Below, one piece after another: positions 33,030 to 43,905 of a DNA stretch of 48,557 bases. The DNA is from Subtercola sp. Z020 (lineage in GTDB: Bacteria; Actinomycetota; Actinomycetes; Actinomycetales; Microbacteriaceae): assembly GCF_002931235.1 (NCBI RefSeq), contig NZ_PSTT01000041.1:1-48557 (forward strand), given 5' to 3'. Positions within the stretch are counted from its first letter, which is position 1. Each line of letters opens with the position of its first letter. The position numbers were made by a program, and so were the translations under genes. The notes under the pieces are model-generated. The model ran no database searches, was not told the origin of the DNA, and worked only from the letters and a program-made list of their open reading frames with translations.

Positions 33030-33974
33030 TCAGGAAACGGCCAGTGGCTCCCGTGCGAGTAACGGGGCAGGTTCGGAGCGGCGCTCCGCCAGGAGGGTCG
33101 CTGTCATGGCCGCGACGAGGCAGCCCGCGAGCACCATGTGCACGATGACGAGCGCGGGCGGCAGGCCGAGGCGCGACTGCGTCAGGCCGACCGCGATCTG
33201 CAGTCCCTCGATCACCAGCAGCGTCAGCGGCCAGCGCCGGGGGAGTCCGCGCACGAGAGCGACCACCACGAGCAGCACCGTCAGCGCGAAGAGCACGTAC
33301 GCGGGGTAGCTGTGCAGGTGCTCCATCACGTCGGTGTTCAGTCCGTTGCGCGGCGTCGCGGCGTCGCCGGCGTGCGGACCCGATCCTGTCGTCAGAATGC
33401 CGAGCGTCACCGCGAGACCGACGAAGACGGCGGCCAGGCGAGACACGGAGAGGTACCAGCCCGGCACGGCCAGCGGCAGCGCGGCACCCGAGGCGGTGGA
33501 CCGCACGCCGTAGTGCACCCGGTACACGAGCATGGCGGTCACCACGATCAGCCCGATCGACACCACGAAGTGCAGCCCGACGATGTAGGGGTTCAGCCCG
33601 GTCAGCACCGTGATGCCGCCGATGACGGCCTGCAGCGGGATCGACAGCCCCTGCAGCAGCGTGAGCACGAACAGGTCGCGCCGCTGCCGCCGGATGCGGA
33701 GCACCGCGACGAAGACAGCGATCGACACCAGCACGACCACGAAGGTCAGCAGGCGGTTGGTGAACTCGATGATGCCGTGCACGCCCATCTCGGGCGTCGA
33801 CACGAACGACCCATCGGTGCACTGGGGCCAGGTCGGGCATCCGAGACCCGAACCGGTGAGCCGCACCGCGCCGCCCGTACCGATCAGCACGATCTGCACC
33901 ACGAGCGATGCCCAGGCGAGCACTCGCACACGGCGGTCGACGGTGGTGGGGAGCCAGGCGTACAGGCGTTTCAC
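33030..33974 (-). CDS. ctaA: Haem A synthase (COX15/CtaA)
   Basis: 314 residues with eight predicted membrane helices. It oxidises the C8 methyl of haem O to a formyl group, giving haem A. Conserved features: GGAVRLTGSGLGCPTWPQC at the first helix boundary, EFTNRLLT (His/Glu haem-ligand helix region), and the repeated half with EHLHSYPAYVLF and LVIVHMVLAGCLVA. The GTG start at 33974 has AAGGAAC upstream. It works with CtaB, encoded 0.5 kb away on the other strand. It is divergent from the SUF operon. Confidence 0.94.
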   Translation of the reverse strand: MKRLYAWLPTTVDRRVRVLAWASLVVQIVLIGTGGAVRLTGSGLGCPTWPQCTDGSFVSTPEMGVHGIIEFTNRLLTFVVVLVSIAVFVAVLRIRRQRRDLFVLTLLQGLSIPLQAVIGGITVLTGLNPYIVGLHFVVSIGLIVVTAMLVYRVHYGVRSTASGAALPLAVPGWYLSVSRLAAVFVGLAVTLGILTTGSGPHAGDAATPRNGLNTDVMEHLHSYPAYVLFALTVLLVVVALVRGLPRRWPLTLLVIEGLQIAVGLTQSRLGLPPALVIVHMVLAGCLVAAMTATLLAERRSEPAPLLAREPLAVS

Positions 33975-34004
33975 AGGGCAGGTTCCTTCGTGGGGCAGAG
34001 ACGA

Positions 34005-34010
34005 TAGAGT
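34005..34010 (+). promoter_or_regulatory. Possible -10 box of the suf operon
   Basis: CGATAGAGTT resembles the box before the ABC ATPase gene at 47165. If used, it gives a leader of about 160 nt before sufB. A second candidate is near 34091-34096 (CTAAGT). No SufR or IscR site was recognised. Confidence 0.3.
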
Positions 34011-34107
34011 TAGAGGGTCAAGAATCCGCGCCGCAGGCGCAACGGGCTATTCACATGAGGCGGCGCCGAAGCCGATCGACTCGGTTCATTCTAAGTACAG
34101 AGCCTCG

Positions 34108-34137
34108 ATGTTCTACGCTTCGTGGAATTCCTTCTGA
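34108..34137 (+). CDS. Possible 9-residue upstream ORF in the sufB leader
   Basis: ATG to TGA encodes MFYASWNSF, 38 nt before the sufB start. Four of nine residues are aromatic and there is no Cys. It could be a leader peptide, or a chance open frame; no ribosome-binding site is visible. Confidence 0.2.
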   Translation: MFYASWNSF

Positions 34138-34175
34138 CCTTGACACGTTGTAAGAGAAAAGGAAGGGAGAAAGTC

Positions 34176-35594
34176 ATGACAGACGTACTCATCGACCGTC
34201 CAGAACTTCAGAACCTGGGGGTGTACGAGTTCGGGTGGTCCGACTCCGACGCCGCCGGCGCGATCGCCAAGCGGGGCATCTCTCCCGAGGTCGTGAAGGG
34301 CATCTCCACGCTCAAGAACGAGCCCGAATGGATGCTCAAGAACCGCCTGAAGGCTCTTGCACTGTTCGAGAAGAAGCCCATGCCGACGTGGGGCGCCGAC
34401 CTGTCGGGCATCGACTTCGACAACATCAAGTACTTCGTGCGGTCGACGGAGAAGCAGGCCACCACGTGGGATGACCTGCCCGACGACATCAAGAACACGT
34501 ACGAGAAGCTCGGCATCCCGGAAGCCGAGCGCCAGCGCCTCGTCTCCGGCGTGGCGGCCCAGTACGAGTCCGAGGTCGTCTACCACACGATCCGCGAAGA
34601 CCTCGAGGCCCAGGGCGTCATCTTCATGGACACCGACACCGCGCTCCGTGAGCACCCCGAGTTCTTCGACGAGTACTTCGGCACCGTCATCCCGTCGGGC
34701 GACAACAAGTTCGCCGCGCTCAACTCGGCCGTCTGGTCGGGCGGGTCGTTCGTCTACGTTCCGAAGAACGTTCACGTCGAGATCCCCCTGCAGGCCTACT
34801 TCCGCATCAACACCGAGAACATGGGTCAGTTCGAGCGCACGCTGATCATCGCCGACGAGGGTAGCTACGTGCACTACATCGAGGGCTGCACCGCCCCGAT
34901 CTACAAGAGCGACTCGCTGCACTCCGCCGTGGTCGAGATCATCGTGAAGAAGAACGCCCGCGTTCGCTACACGACGATCCAGAACTGGTCGAACAACGTC
35001 TACAACCTCGTCACCAAGCGCGCCATCGCACACGAGGGCGCCACCATGGAGTGGATCGACGGCAACATCGGTTCCAAGGTCACCATGAAGTACCCGTCGA
35101 TCTACCTGGTCGGCGAGCACGCCAAGGGCGAGACCCTCTCCGTCGCATTCGCAGGCCCCGGCCAGCACCAGGATGCGGGCGCCAAGATGATCCACATGGC
35201 GCCGTACACCCAGTCGTCGATCGTCTCGAAGTCGATCGCCCGTGGCGGTGGCCGCGCCGGCTACCGCGGCGAGGTGCGGGTGGCAGAGAACGCCCACCAC
35301 TCCGCGAACACGGTGCGCTGCGACGCTCTGCTGGTCGACACCCAGTCGCGCTCCGACACGTACCCCGCGATCGACATCCGGGTGGATGATGTGCAGCTCG
35401 GCCACGAGGCGACCGTGTCGCGGGTCAGTGAAGAGCAGCTCTTCTACCTGATGAGCCGCGGGCTGCCCGAAGACGAGGCCATGGCCATGATCGTGCGCGG
35501 GTTCATCGAGCCCATCGCGCGCGAGCTGCCCATGGAGTACGCACTCGAACTCAACAAGCTCATCGAGATGGGCATGGAAGGGTCGGTCGGATGA
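34176..35594 (+). CDS. sufB: Fe-S cluster assembly scaffold protein SufB
   Basis: 472 residues. SufB forms the SufBC2D scaffold on which [Fe-S] clusters are built. It carries the beta-helix core seen as [39 protein letters not shown] (with the conserved Cys), and the C-terminal [16 protein letters not shown] with the second cluster-associated Cys. GGGAG at 34165-34169 is 6 nt before the ATG, so the longer frame to 34122 is not needed. First gene of the operon sufB-sufD-ferredoxin-sufC-DUF59. Confidence 0.97.
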   Translation: MTDVLIDRPELQNLGVYEFGWSDSDAAGAIAKRGISPEVVKGISTLKNEPEWMLKNRLKALALFEKKPMPTWGADLSGIDFDNIKYFVRSTEKQATTWDDLPDDIKNTYEKLGIPEAERQRLVSGVAAQYESEVVYHTIREDLEAQGVIFMDTDTALREHPEFFDEYFGTVIPSGDNKFAALNSAVWSGGSFVYVPKNVHVEIPLQAYFRINTENMGQFERTLIIADEGSYVHYIEGCTAPIYKSDSLHSAVVEIIVKKNARVRYTTIQNWSNNVYNLVTKRAIAHEGATMEWIDGNIGSKVTMKYPSIYLVGEHAKGETLSVAFAGPGQHQDAGAKMIHMAPYTQSSIVSKSIARGGGRAGYRGEVRVAENAHHSANTVRCDALLVDTQSRSDTYPAIDIRVDDVQLGHEATVSRVSEEQLFYLMSRGLPEDEAMAMIVRGFIEPIARELPMEYALELNKLIEMGMEGSVG

Positions 35595-35635
35595 CCATCG
35601 CCCCCCACACCGCGCCGAAAGGACCTGTCGGCTAA

Positions 35636-36817
35636 ATGTCGAACGTTGCACCACCCTCGCAAGCCGAGCAGAAACCCCACACCGACGGCGGCTGGCACAA
35701 TGTGCCCGTGCAGACCCGATCCGAGCGCTTCGGCTCGGTGGATGTCGCGGACTTCGTCGAACCCACCGGCCGTGAGGTCGACTGGAAGCTGACGCCGATC
35801 AGGCTGATCGGAGACCTGATCTCCGGCGAACTCGACGGTTCGCCGTTCGACGACGCCCTCACGGTCGCGCAGCCTGTCGACGGTTTCGCCCTGAGCTGGA
35901 TCGACCGCACCGACGTGCGCATCGGCAGCGCTGGCCTCCCCGAAGACAAGGCGAGCGCCAACGCGTGGTCGCACTTCGACCAGGCCCTCGCGATCGACAT
36001 CACGGGGAAGCAGCCCTCGAGCGAGTACGTCGTCTCCCGATCCGGGCTCGGCACGGTCGCCCGCGCCGCCCACACGGTGATCACGGCCGCGCCGAACAGC
36101 CGCGGCATCGTCGTGCTCGAGAACTCGGGCGACGCCCGCATCGCCGAGAACGTCGAGATCGTCGTCGGCGAGGGCGCTTCGGTGACCGTCGTGACGGTGC
36201 AGCAGTGGAACGACTCCGCTGCACACCTGGCGAGCCACTTCGCGCAGGTGGGTCGCGACGCGACGCTCCGGCACATCGTGGTCTCGCTCGGCGGCGGGGT
36301 CGTGCGGGTGAATCCGAGCATCCACCTCTCCTCACCGGGCAGCGCCACCGAGGCGTACGGGCTCTACTTCGCCGACGCCGGCCAGCACCTCGAGCAGCAG
36401 GTCTACATCGACCACGAGGCCGAGAACTCGCGTAGCCGTGTGAAGTACAAGGGTGCACTGCAGGGTGAGGGTGCGCACTCCGTCTGGATCGGCGACGTGC
36501 TGATCAGGCAGAGCGCCGACGGCACCGACAGCTACGAGGAGAACCGCAACCTCGTGCTCTCGGAGGGCACCCGGGCCGACTCCATCCCGAACCTCGAGAT
36601 CGAGACCGGCAACATCGTCGGGGCCGGCCACGCCTCCTCGACGGGTCGCTTCGACGACGAGCAGCTGTTCTACCTGCAGTCGCGCGGCATCAGCGAAGAA
36701 GAGGCGCGCCGCCTCGTGGTGCGCGGGTTCCTCGCCGAGATCATCCAGCAGATCGGTTCGGCAGACGTCGAAGAGCGCCTCACGCGCGCCGTCGAAGCAG
36801 AACTGACGGTGGTCTGA
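35636..36817 (+). CDS. sufD: Fe-S cluster assembly protein SufD
   Basis: 393 residues. It is the SufB paralogue that pairs with SufB and SufC. It shows RGIVVLENSGDARIAENVEIVVGEGASVTVVTVQQW, the conserved YKGALQGEGAHSVWIGDVLI block with the functional His, and the YLQSRGISEEEARRLVVRGFLAEI tail shared with SufB. GAAAGGAC precedes the ATG in the 41-bp gap after sufB. It overlaps the next gene by 1 nt (TGATG). Confidence 0.96.
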   Translation: MSNVAPPSQAEQKPHTDGGWHNVPVQTRSERFGSVDVADFVEPTGREVDWKLTPIRLIGDLISGELDGSPFDDALTVAQPVDGFALSWIDRTDVRIGSAGLPEDKASANAWSHFDQALAIDITGKQPSSEYVVSRSGLGTVARAAHTVITAAPNSRGIVVLENSGDARIAENVEIVVGEGASVTVVTVQQWNDSAAHLASHFAQVGRDATLRHIVVSLGGGVVRVNPSIHLSSPGSATEAYGLYFADAGQHLEQQVYIDHEAENSRSRVKYKGALQGEGAHSVWIGDVLIRQSADGTDSYEENRNLVLSEGTRADSIPNLEIETGNIVGAGHASSTGRFDDEQLFYLQSRGISEEEARRLVVRGFLAEIIQQIGSADVEERLTRAVEAELTVV

Positions 36818-37146
36818 TGGCCGCGACCCGCATCTGTTCGGTCGACGACCTGAACGAGAACGAAGCCGTACGCGTCGAGATCGACGGCGTGCCGATCGCG
36901 CTGGTGAAGGACTCGTCGGGGGCGTGCTTCGCCATCGGCGACACCTGCACCCACGGCGACATCTCGCTGGCGGAGGGCTTCGTCGAAGACACGACCCTCG
37001 AATGCTGGGCGCACGGCTCGAAGTTCTCCCTGCTCACCGGCAAACCGCTGACCCTCCCGGCCTATGAGCCGGTTCCCGTCTACGAACTCAGCATCGTCGA
37101 CGGCGACATCTACATCGACCCGACCTCGACCAAAGAAATCAACTAG
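36817..37146 (+). CDS. Rieske-type non-haem iron oxygenase ferredoxin component
   Basis: 109 residues. A Rieske [2Fe-2S] domain with the two ligand pairs C-T-H (CTHGDISLAEG) and C-W-A-H (ECWAHGSKF). It resembles ferredoxin subunits of ring-hydroxylating oxygenases, but within suf operons of actinobacteria it is thought to serve cluster assembly, perhaps as an electron donor. That role is inference from position between sufD and sufC. Confidence 0.93.
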   Translation: MAATRICSVDDLNENEAVRVEIDGVPIALVKDSSGACFAIGDTCTHGDISLAEGFVEDTTLECWAHGSKFSLLTGKPLTLPAYEPVPVYELSIVDGDIYIDPTSTKEIN

Positions 37147-37148
37147 CC

Positions 37149-38000
<852 letters not shown>

Positions 38001-38015
38001 AGTCAGGAGCAGGTC

Positions 38016-38345
38016 ATGGTCACCACCCTCGAACCCGCCAAGTTCGACCAGGTCGAAGAGGCGCTCAAAGACGTCATGGACCCGGAGCTCGGCATCAACG
38101 TCGTCGACCTCGGTCTCATCTACGACCTCGGCTGGGACGCCGACAACGACGCGCTCATCATCTCGATGACCCTCACCAGCGCGGGATGCCCGCTGACCGA
38201 CGTGCTCGAAGAGCAGACCGCCGAGGCTCTCGACGGCGTGGTCGACGCGTTCCGCATCAACTGGGTGTGGATGCCGCCGTGGGGCCCCGACAAGATCACC
38301 GACGACGGGCGCGACATGATGCGCGCGCTCGGCTTCAGCATCTAG
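38016..38345 (+). CDS. sufT: SufT-like DUF59 (MIP18) metal-sulfur cluster assembly factor
   Basis: 109 residues of the DUF59/MIP18 type: VMDPELGINVVDLGLIYDLGW at the start, MTLTSAGCPLTDVLEEQ with the single conserved Cys, and VDAFRINWVWMPPWGPDKITDDGRDMMRALG. It assists cluster maturation. It is the last gene of the operon, and its final codons and stop lie inside a 23-bp tandem duplication (38333-38378). Confidence 0.95.
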   Translation: MVTTLEPAKFDQVEEALKDVMDPELGINVVDLGLIYDLGWDADNDALIISMTLTSAGCPLTDVLEEQTAEALDGVVDAFRINWVWMPPWGPDKITDDGRDMMRALGFSI

Positions 38346-38378
38346 CTCGGAAAGCCCTCAGCATTTAGCTCGGAAAGC
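38333..38378. repeat. 23-bp tandem duplication covering the sufT stop codon
   Basis: 38333-38355 and 38356-38378 are adjacent 23-bp copies matching at 21 positions (key run TAGCTCGGAAAGC in both). Copy 1 includes the sufT stop TAG; copy 2 repeats it out of frame in the 3' untranslated region. It lies immediately before the terminator. Confidence 0.85.
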
Positions 38379-38383
38379 AATGA

Positions 38384-38418
38384 CGCCCCGACCGGATCCG
38401 CTCCGGTCGGGGTGTTTT
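38384..38418 (+). terminator. Rho-independent terminator of the suf operon
   Basis: CCCCGACCGGA (38386-38396) pairs with TCCGGTCGGGG (38402-38412), 11 bp perfect, extended by a G-U and a C-G pair. The loop is 5 nt and TGTTTT follows. Confidence 0.92.
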
Positions 38419-38430
38419 CCGTTCACGATT

Positions 38431-38436
38431 TATACT
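38431..38436 (+). promoter_or_regulatory. -10 box of the ABC-F gene promoter
   Basis: TATACT, 13 nt after the suf terminator stem's T tract. It implies a leader of about 60 nt that contains a small hairpin (CGCCG-CAT-CGGCG). Confidence 0.55.
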
Positions 38437-38505
38437 TGACTTTCCTCCCCGACTTTTTTCCCCACCTACGCCGCATCGGCGTGCCATCAGAATTGGACTA
38501 CTTCC

Positions 38506-40100
<1,595 letters not shown>

Positions 40101-40104
<4 letters not shown>

Positions 40105-41501
40105 CCCGCCTCGTGCGTTGCACCGTCGCGTGTCGTGACGGTGATCGTCGGTAGCGCGGCCGGTGCGGGTGTTTCGGTGGCGCCGGTCGGACCGGGTGTG
40201 GAGCCCGCCGCGATTGCTGCAGGCTCGTCCTCGGGCCACCACGCCAGCCACGTGCCGTTCTGCACCGTCGCCTGCACGTCGACACCGTCGGCGAGGTGCA
40301 CGGTCACACCGGTCACGTCAGCACCAGCGACACCGCGCACTGCCGAGACACGAGTTCCTGCGACGTCGCCATCCAACCCCATTCCGTCGGTGAGATACGC
40401 GTCGCCGGCAGCTGGGGATTCCGTCGTCGGCAGACCCAGATCGATCGACCAGGCGATCGTGCCATCCCGGATGCCGCAGTACAGCCGCTGGCCGTCACCG
40501 TTGAGCACGAGTGTCAGGACGTCTCCCCGCATTTCGGCTATCAGGACGTCACGGGAATAGTCGACGGATCCGGCTGGGCGCGAGGCCCTGCAGAGGTCGA
40601 CATCTCCCGGTGAAGGAACGACTGCCTTCGCAGCCTCAGACCAGCCGGTCATCGACCCGAGCCTCGGCGGCGTCGATGAGACGGCCTCCGCAGGATCACC
40701 CGACGCCTCGTCGTCGGTCTCCGTGTGCGTCTGACCATCGGTGGTCGTGTAGGTGATGAAGACGTCATCACCGTATGCACCGAAGAGGCCTCCGCTCGCT
40801 CGCGAGTCGGCCTCGATCGGCCACCAGGCCGACCAGACGCCTCCCGCCACGGTGGCCGTCACGTCTTCGCCCGTATCAGGGTTGTGCACTTTAACCCCGG
40901 TGACGTCGGCGCCGGCGCGACCAGAGACGGTGATCATCCACTCGTAACCCTGCAGCACGCTGAGACTGGCTTCATTCGGATCGTCGAGAGGGTGGTCGCG
41001 AAGGCCGGCGAAGTTGGTCCAGTTCACGACCTGGCCGTCGGCGAGCACGCAGAACGCGTCAGTGTCGCCGCCGTGCACGATGAGCGACGTGAAGTCCCCG
41101 CGTTTCTCGCTGGTGAGCACAGAGAGCGCTGTACCCGGGGGTATTCCGATGGCGAGCCCGCACGCGTCGAGGCTGTCAGCGCCGACCGGCGACGGCTGAG
41201 GCGTGGCAGTCCAGCTCGCCAGCGAACCGTGCGCCGGGAGGGCGTACGAGGCGGCCGGGGCGTGCGATGCCCCGGGCAGGGTTCCGATGACGATACCGGC
41301 AACCAGTGCACACGCGGCCGCCGCAGGCACCACGACGAACAACGATCGGGCGGATCGGGACCACCGACGAGGCTGCCGGGGTGTGGGTGCGCCGGCCGTG
41401 ACGGAGTGCAACGTGCGTTCACGGATGTCGATTTCAGCGGGTGTGAGGTCGAAGGAGTGCGTGGGATCGAGTTCACGGAGGTCGAGCTGTGAGGGGGTCA
41501 T
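40101..41501 (-). CDS. Membrane-anchored protein with two extracellular repeat domains, downstream of a sigma factor
   Basis: 466 residues, unassigned. Residues 1-53 are cytosolic and charged, 54-74 are one membrane helix, and the rest is outside. The outside part holds two related domains (~110-255 and ~305-435) about 196 residues apart. Each has a Cys pair (CGL...FCV; LCRA...YCG) and ends in GADVTGVKVH...GVWSAWWP or GADVTGVTVH...GTWLAWWP. It starts 6 nt after the sigma gene, the usual place for an anti-sigma factor. The short N-terminal segment (DLTPAEIDIRERTL) lacks a recognisable zinc anti-sigma motif, so that role is inference. AGGA precedes the ATG. Confidence 0.8.
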
Positions 41502-41507
41502 GGTGTC

Positions 41508-42092
41508 CTACCGAACGGGTCGAGAATGAGAGAGGGGCGCCTGCGATTTCGGCGGCGATGAGAGGGTCGATGCCAAACGCGCGGAGGCATCCGGCACCTC
41601 GGTGAGCAGAGCGGCGAGACGGCGGCGGGCTCGGGTGAGACGCATCGAATAGGTGGCCCGCGAGCATCCGAGAGCCGTCGACGCTGCCTTCGCGTCGAGG
41701 TCTTCCCACGCATCGAGAGCGAGAACCTCCTGGTCGGCAGGGCTCAGTGTCGAGAATGCGGCGGCGAGGTCGATTCGGCGTTCGAGATCGGCGATGCCGC
41801 GATCATCCTGCCGATCGGAGGCCTCGGCGAAGCCTGCGAGCCGAACAGCTATCGCGCTCTGCCTGCCACCTGAGCGAGAAGCGTTCAACATCACGTTGCG
41901 GGCCGTGTTGTAGAGCCAGGGGAGCGGCTCAGCAGGCAGCCTGTCGCGCCTGACCCAGGCGATGGCGAACGTCTCGCTCACGATGTCGTCGGCGACCAGC
42001 GGATGCGCCCTGCGCCGCACGAACCGTAGCACCTCGGCGTAGGTCTGCCTGTAGGTGGCGGAGAAGGCCTCTGCCGTGGCAGGGGGTTTCAT
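41508..42092 (-). CDS. ECF-type RNA polymerase sigma factor
   Basis: 194 residues. Region 2: FSATYRQTYAEVLRFVRRRAHPLVADDIVSETFAIAW and LPWLYNTARNVMLN. Region 4: FSTLSPADQEVLALDAWEDLDAKAASTALGCSRATYSMRLTRARRRL, a standard HTH. A short basic/Ser-rich tail follows. No sensory domain, so control must come from a partner, likely the membrane protein encoded 6 nt downstream. The region just upstream (42124-42145) contains three CAGAC/GTCTG elements that could be a self-regulatory site. Confidence 0.92.
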   Translation of the reverse strand: MKPPATAEAFSATYRQTYAEVLRFVRRRAHPLVADDIVSETFAIAWVRRDRLPAEPLPWLYNTARNVMLNASRSGGRQSAIAVRLAGFAEASDRQDDRGIADLERRIDLAAAFSTLSPADQEVLALDAWEDLDAKAASTALGCSRATYSMRLTRARRRLAALLTEVPDASARLASTLSSPPKSQAPLSHSRPVR

Positions 42093-42185
42093 GAAGTCTC
42101 GATTCGTCAGCCCGGTTGGGCCTCAGACTGTTACTGTCTGCAGACTCTCATTCTGCAACAGGTAACCGAGAATTCGTCAGGAAAG
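42093..42185 (-). other. Sigma-gene upstream region with repeated CAGAC elements
   Basis: CAGAC (42124-42128), GTCTG (42136-42140) and CAGAC (42141-42145) form a 10-bp palindrome GTCTGCAGAC plus a third arm. ATTCGTCAG occurs at 42102-42110 and 42172-42180. These may be parts of an autoregulated ECF promoter, but I cannot assign -35 and -10 elements. Confidence 0.3.
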
Positions 42186-42500
42186 TCAGATGGTCGTCGA
42201 TCCGAACGGGGAGAGGGACGCGGCATCCGGAACCGTGCCGAACGGGGCCACGGCGAGGGGGAAGTCACGCGCCGACAGGAACTCGCGGAGGAAGGCGACG
42301 TGCTCGTCGCAGGCCACCCACACCTTCACGCGGTCGGCGGTGTGGATCTTCGGGTTTCGCCAGCCGATCGCCCAGGCGGCGGTGGCGCGGCACCCCGCAC
42401 GAGAACACTCCTGCGCGGTCGGCTCGCCGCTGAGAGGGGACCCGCCGGAGAGGGAGCCGCCGAGCGGGGAGGCCCCGGAGAGCGCGTCGAGCAGGCTCAC
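42186..42500 (-). CDS. Small cysteine-containing conserved hypothetical protein
   Basis: 104 residues. After a Ser/Gly/Pro-rich N-terminus comes a compact domain: CSRAGCRATAAWAIGWRNPKIH...VWVACDEHVAFLREFLSARDFPLAV. The pattern CxxxxC...CDEH suggests a zinc-ribbon-like fold. Similar short actinobacterial proteins are sometimes labelled acetone carboxylase, without support I can see. The GTG start at 42500 overlaps the DUF3099 stop (GTGA), so the two are co-translated. Confidence 0.8.
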   Translation of the reverse strand: MSLLDALSGASPLGGSLSGGSPLSGEPTAQECSRAGCRATAAWAIGWRNPKIHTADRVKVWVACDEHVAFLREFLSARDFPLAVAPFGTVPDAASLSPFGSTTI

Positions 42501-42814
42501 TCGGGCCGGCCGCCGGTCTCGCGGCCGCCGGTGTAGAGCGGCACCTGGCCGAGGGGCACCATCTGGCCGCCGGGCGCCTGCATCGTTCCGGGGGTGTTGC
42601 GACCGGTGTTCGCGATCACGACCGCGAACCAGGGAAGCACGACCGCGGCCACGCCGAGAACCAGCAACCACCAGCCCTGCACGAACAGCAACCCGGCCAG
42701 GCAGAGCAGCCTGATGCCCATGGCGAGCGAGTAACGCACCATGCGCGCGTGGCGCTCGGTGGCCGGGTTCTCGCGCAGGGTCGTGATCGAGAGCTGCTGT
42801 GGTTCGTGCTTCAC
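42497..42814 (-). CDS. DUF3099 membrane protein
   Basis: 105 residues with two hydrophobic helices (about 29-47 and 49-70), preceded by a conserved LSITTLRENPATERHARMVRYSLAMGIR start typical of DUF3099. The C-terminal tail is Gly/Pro-rich. Function unknown. The GTG at 42814 has an SD-like AGGCGG 6 nt upstream. It is divergent from fabG, an arrangement often seen in actinobacteria. Confidence 0.88.
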   Translation of the reverse strand: MKHEPQQLSITTLRENPATERHARMVRYSLAMGIRLLCLAGLLFVQGWWLLVLGVAAVVLPWFAVVIANTGRNTPGTMQAPGGQMVPLGQVPLYTGGRETGGRPE

Positions 42815-42870
42815 TGTGTGCCGCCTGTCGGAAAGGGATCCTCCTCAGCCTACGCTTCCCCGGGGCCTCG

Positions 42871-42876
42871 TAAGCT
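42871..42876 (+). promoter_or_regulatory. -10 box of the fabG promoter
   Basis: TAAGCT, about 50 nt before the fabG ATG. The ribosome-binding site AAAGGA is at 42916-42921. A facing TAGGCT at 42852-42847 may serve the DUF3099 gene. Confidence 0.4.
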
Positions 42877-42927
42877 GGTGGGCGGCCCATTCGACGAATC
42901 GCTTGACAGAACCGCAAAGGACGCACG

Positions 42928-43638
42928 ATGACCACCCCCAGAACCGTATTGATCACCGGTGGAAACCGCGGCATCGGCTACTCGCTCGCCGAGGAGTTCG
43001 TCGCCCAGGGCCACCGCGTCGCCGTGACCGCGCGCTCGGGCGAGGGCCCCGCCGGCTCGCTCACCGTGAAGGCAGACGTAACCGACTCCGCCTCGATCGA
43101 CGCGGCCTTCACCGAGGTCGAAGCCGCGCTCGGGCCGGTCGAGGTGGTCGTCGCGAACGCGGGCGTCACGCGAGACACGCTCCTGCTGCGCATGAGTGAA
43201 GAGGACTTCACCGACGTCATCGACACGAACCTCACGGGGGCGTTCCGGGTCGTCAAGCGGGCGTCGAAGGGGATGCTGAAGGCCCGGTTCGGGCGCGTCA
43301 TCCTCATCTCGAGCGTGGTGGGCCTCTACGGTTCGGCGGGCCAGGTCAACTATTCGGCCTCGAAGGCGGGCCTCGTTGGCCTCGCACGGTCGATCACGCG
43401 GGAGCTCGGCGCGCGCGGCATCACCGCGAACGTCGTCGCCCCCGGCTTCATCGAGACCGAGATGACCGCTGAGCTTCCGGATGCGCTGCAGGCCGAATAC
43501 AAGAAGTCGATCCCGGCGGCCCGCTTCGCGACGGCCTCGGAGGTCGCGAAGGTCGTGGCGTGGCTGGCCTCCGACGACGCTGCCTACATCTCGGGTGCGG
43601 TCATCCCCGTCGACGGCGGCCTCGGAATGGGCCACTAG
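42928..43638 (+). CDS. fabG: 3-oxoacyl-ACP reductase FabG (SDR family)
   Basis: 236 residues, classical short-chain dehydrogenase. The coenzyme motif TGGNRGIG (residues 10-17), NAG in VANAGVT, catalytic Ser in ILISSVVG, Tyr-142 and Lys-146 in YSASK, and the C-terminal IPVDGGLGMGH are present. It reduces 3-oxoacyl-ACP with NADPH in fatty acid synthesis. The match to mycobacterial FabG1/MabA-type proteins is good, but no inhA-like partner follows. AAAGGA lies 6 nt before the ATG. Confidence 0.93.
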   Translation: MTTPRTVLITGGNRGIGYSLAEEFVAQGHRVAVTARSGEGPAGSLTVKADVTDSASIDAAFTEVEAALGPVEVVVANAGVTRDTLLLRMSEEDFTDVIDTNLTGAFRVVKRASKGMLKARFGRVILISSVVGLYGSAGQVNYSASKAGLVGLARSITRELGARGITANVVAPGFIETEMTAELPDALQAEYKKSIPAARFATASEVAKVVAWLASDDAAYISGAVIPVDGGLGMGH

Positions 43639-43728
43639 CCCGACCCGCCGCGTCGCGTCGCGTCGCCCTGCGAGCCCGCCTACCGCCGCCCGCCCGCCCA
43701 GGTCAACACCCTGCCCGGCAGCGAGCCC

Positions 43729-43798
43729 GCGAGACGGTCAGTTGCGGGCGAGACCGTCAGGGAGACGTGACCATCTCGCCCGGAAGTGACCGTCTCGC
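43729..43798. repeat. Four-copy 12-bp repeat, two direct and two inverted
   Basis: GCGAGACGGTCA (43729), GCGAGACCGTCA (43748), then in opposite orientation TGACCATCTCGC (43768) and TGACCGTCTCGC (43787). Copies are spaced 19, 20 and 19 bp. Copies 1 and 4 are perfect inverted matches, so the whole can fold into a long hairpin or bind a dimeric protein array. Confidence 0.85.
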
Positions 43799-43841
43799 CG
43801 AAAGCGCGGGCACCGGAACGGGATGGCGGGGTGGAAAGCGT

Positions 43842-43887
43842 GGGGTGGCGCGCCGACTGGGCGCGGGGTGGCGCGCCGGCTGGGCGC
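43842..43887. repeat. 23-bp tandem duplication downstream of serB
   Basis: 43842-43864 and 43865-43887 are adjacent 23-bp copies with one difference (GCCGACTGG versus GCCGGCTGG). Each contains the palindrome GGCGCGCC (AscI-type). Confidence 0.88.
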
Positions 43888-43905
43888 GGCGCGGGGCGGG
43901 CCGCG

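Larger units (their letters stand above)
43639..43905. other. Intergenic region between convergent fabG and serB, repeat-rich
   Basis: 267 bp without a credible gene. It holds three tandem GTCGC pentamers just after fabG, a four-copy 12-bp repeat (43729-43798) and a 23-bp tandem duplication (43842-43887). The last 70 bp are almost pure G+C. Confidence 0.8.

Noticed and set aside
43639-43905. CRISPR array or integron site between fabG and serB
   Set aside because: Repeat units are 12 bp at 19-20-bp spacing in mixed orientation, too short and not direct enough for CRISPR, with no cas genes nearby.
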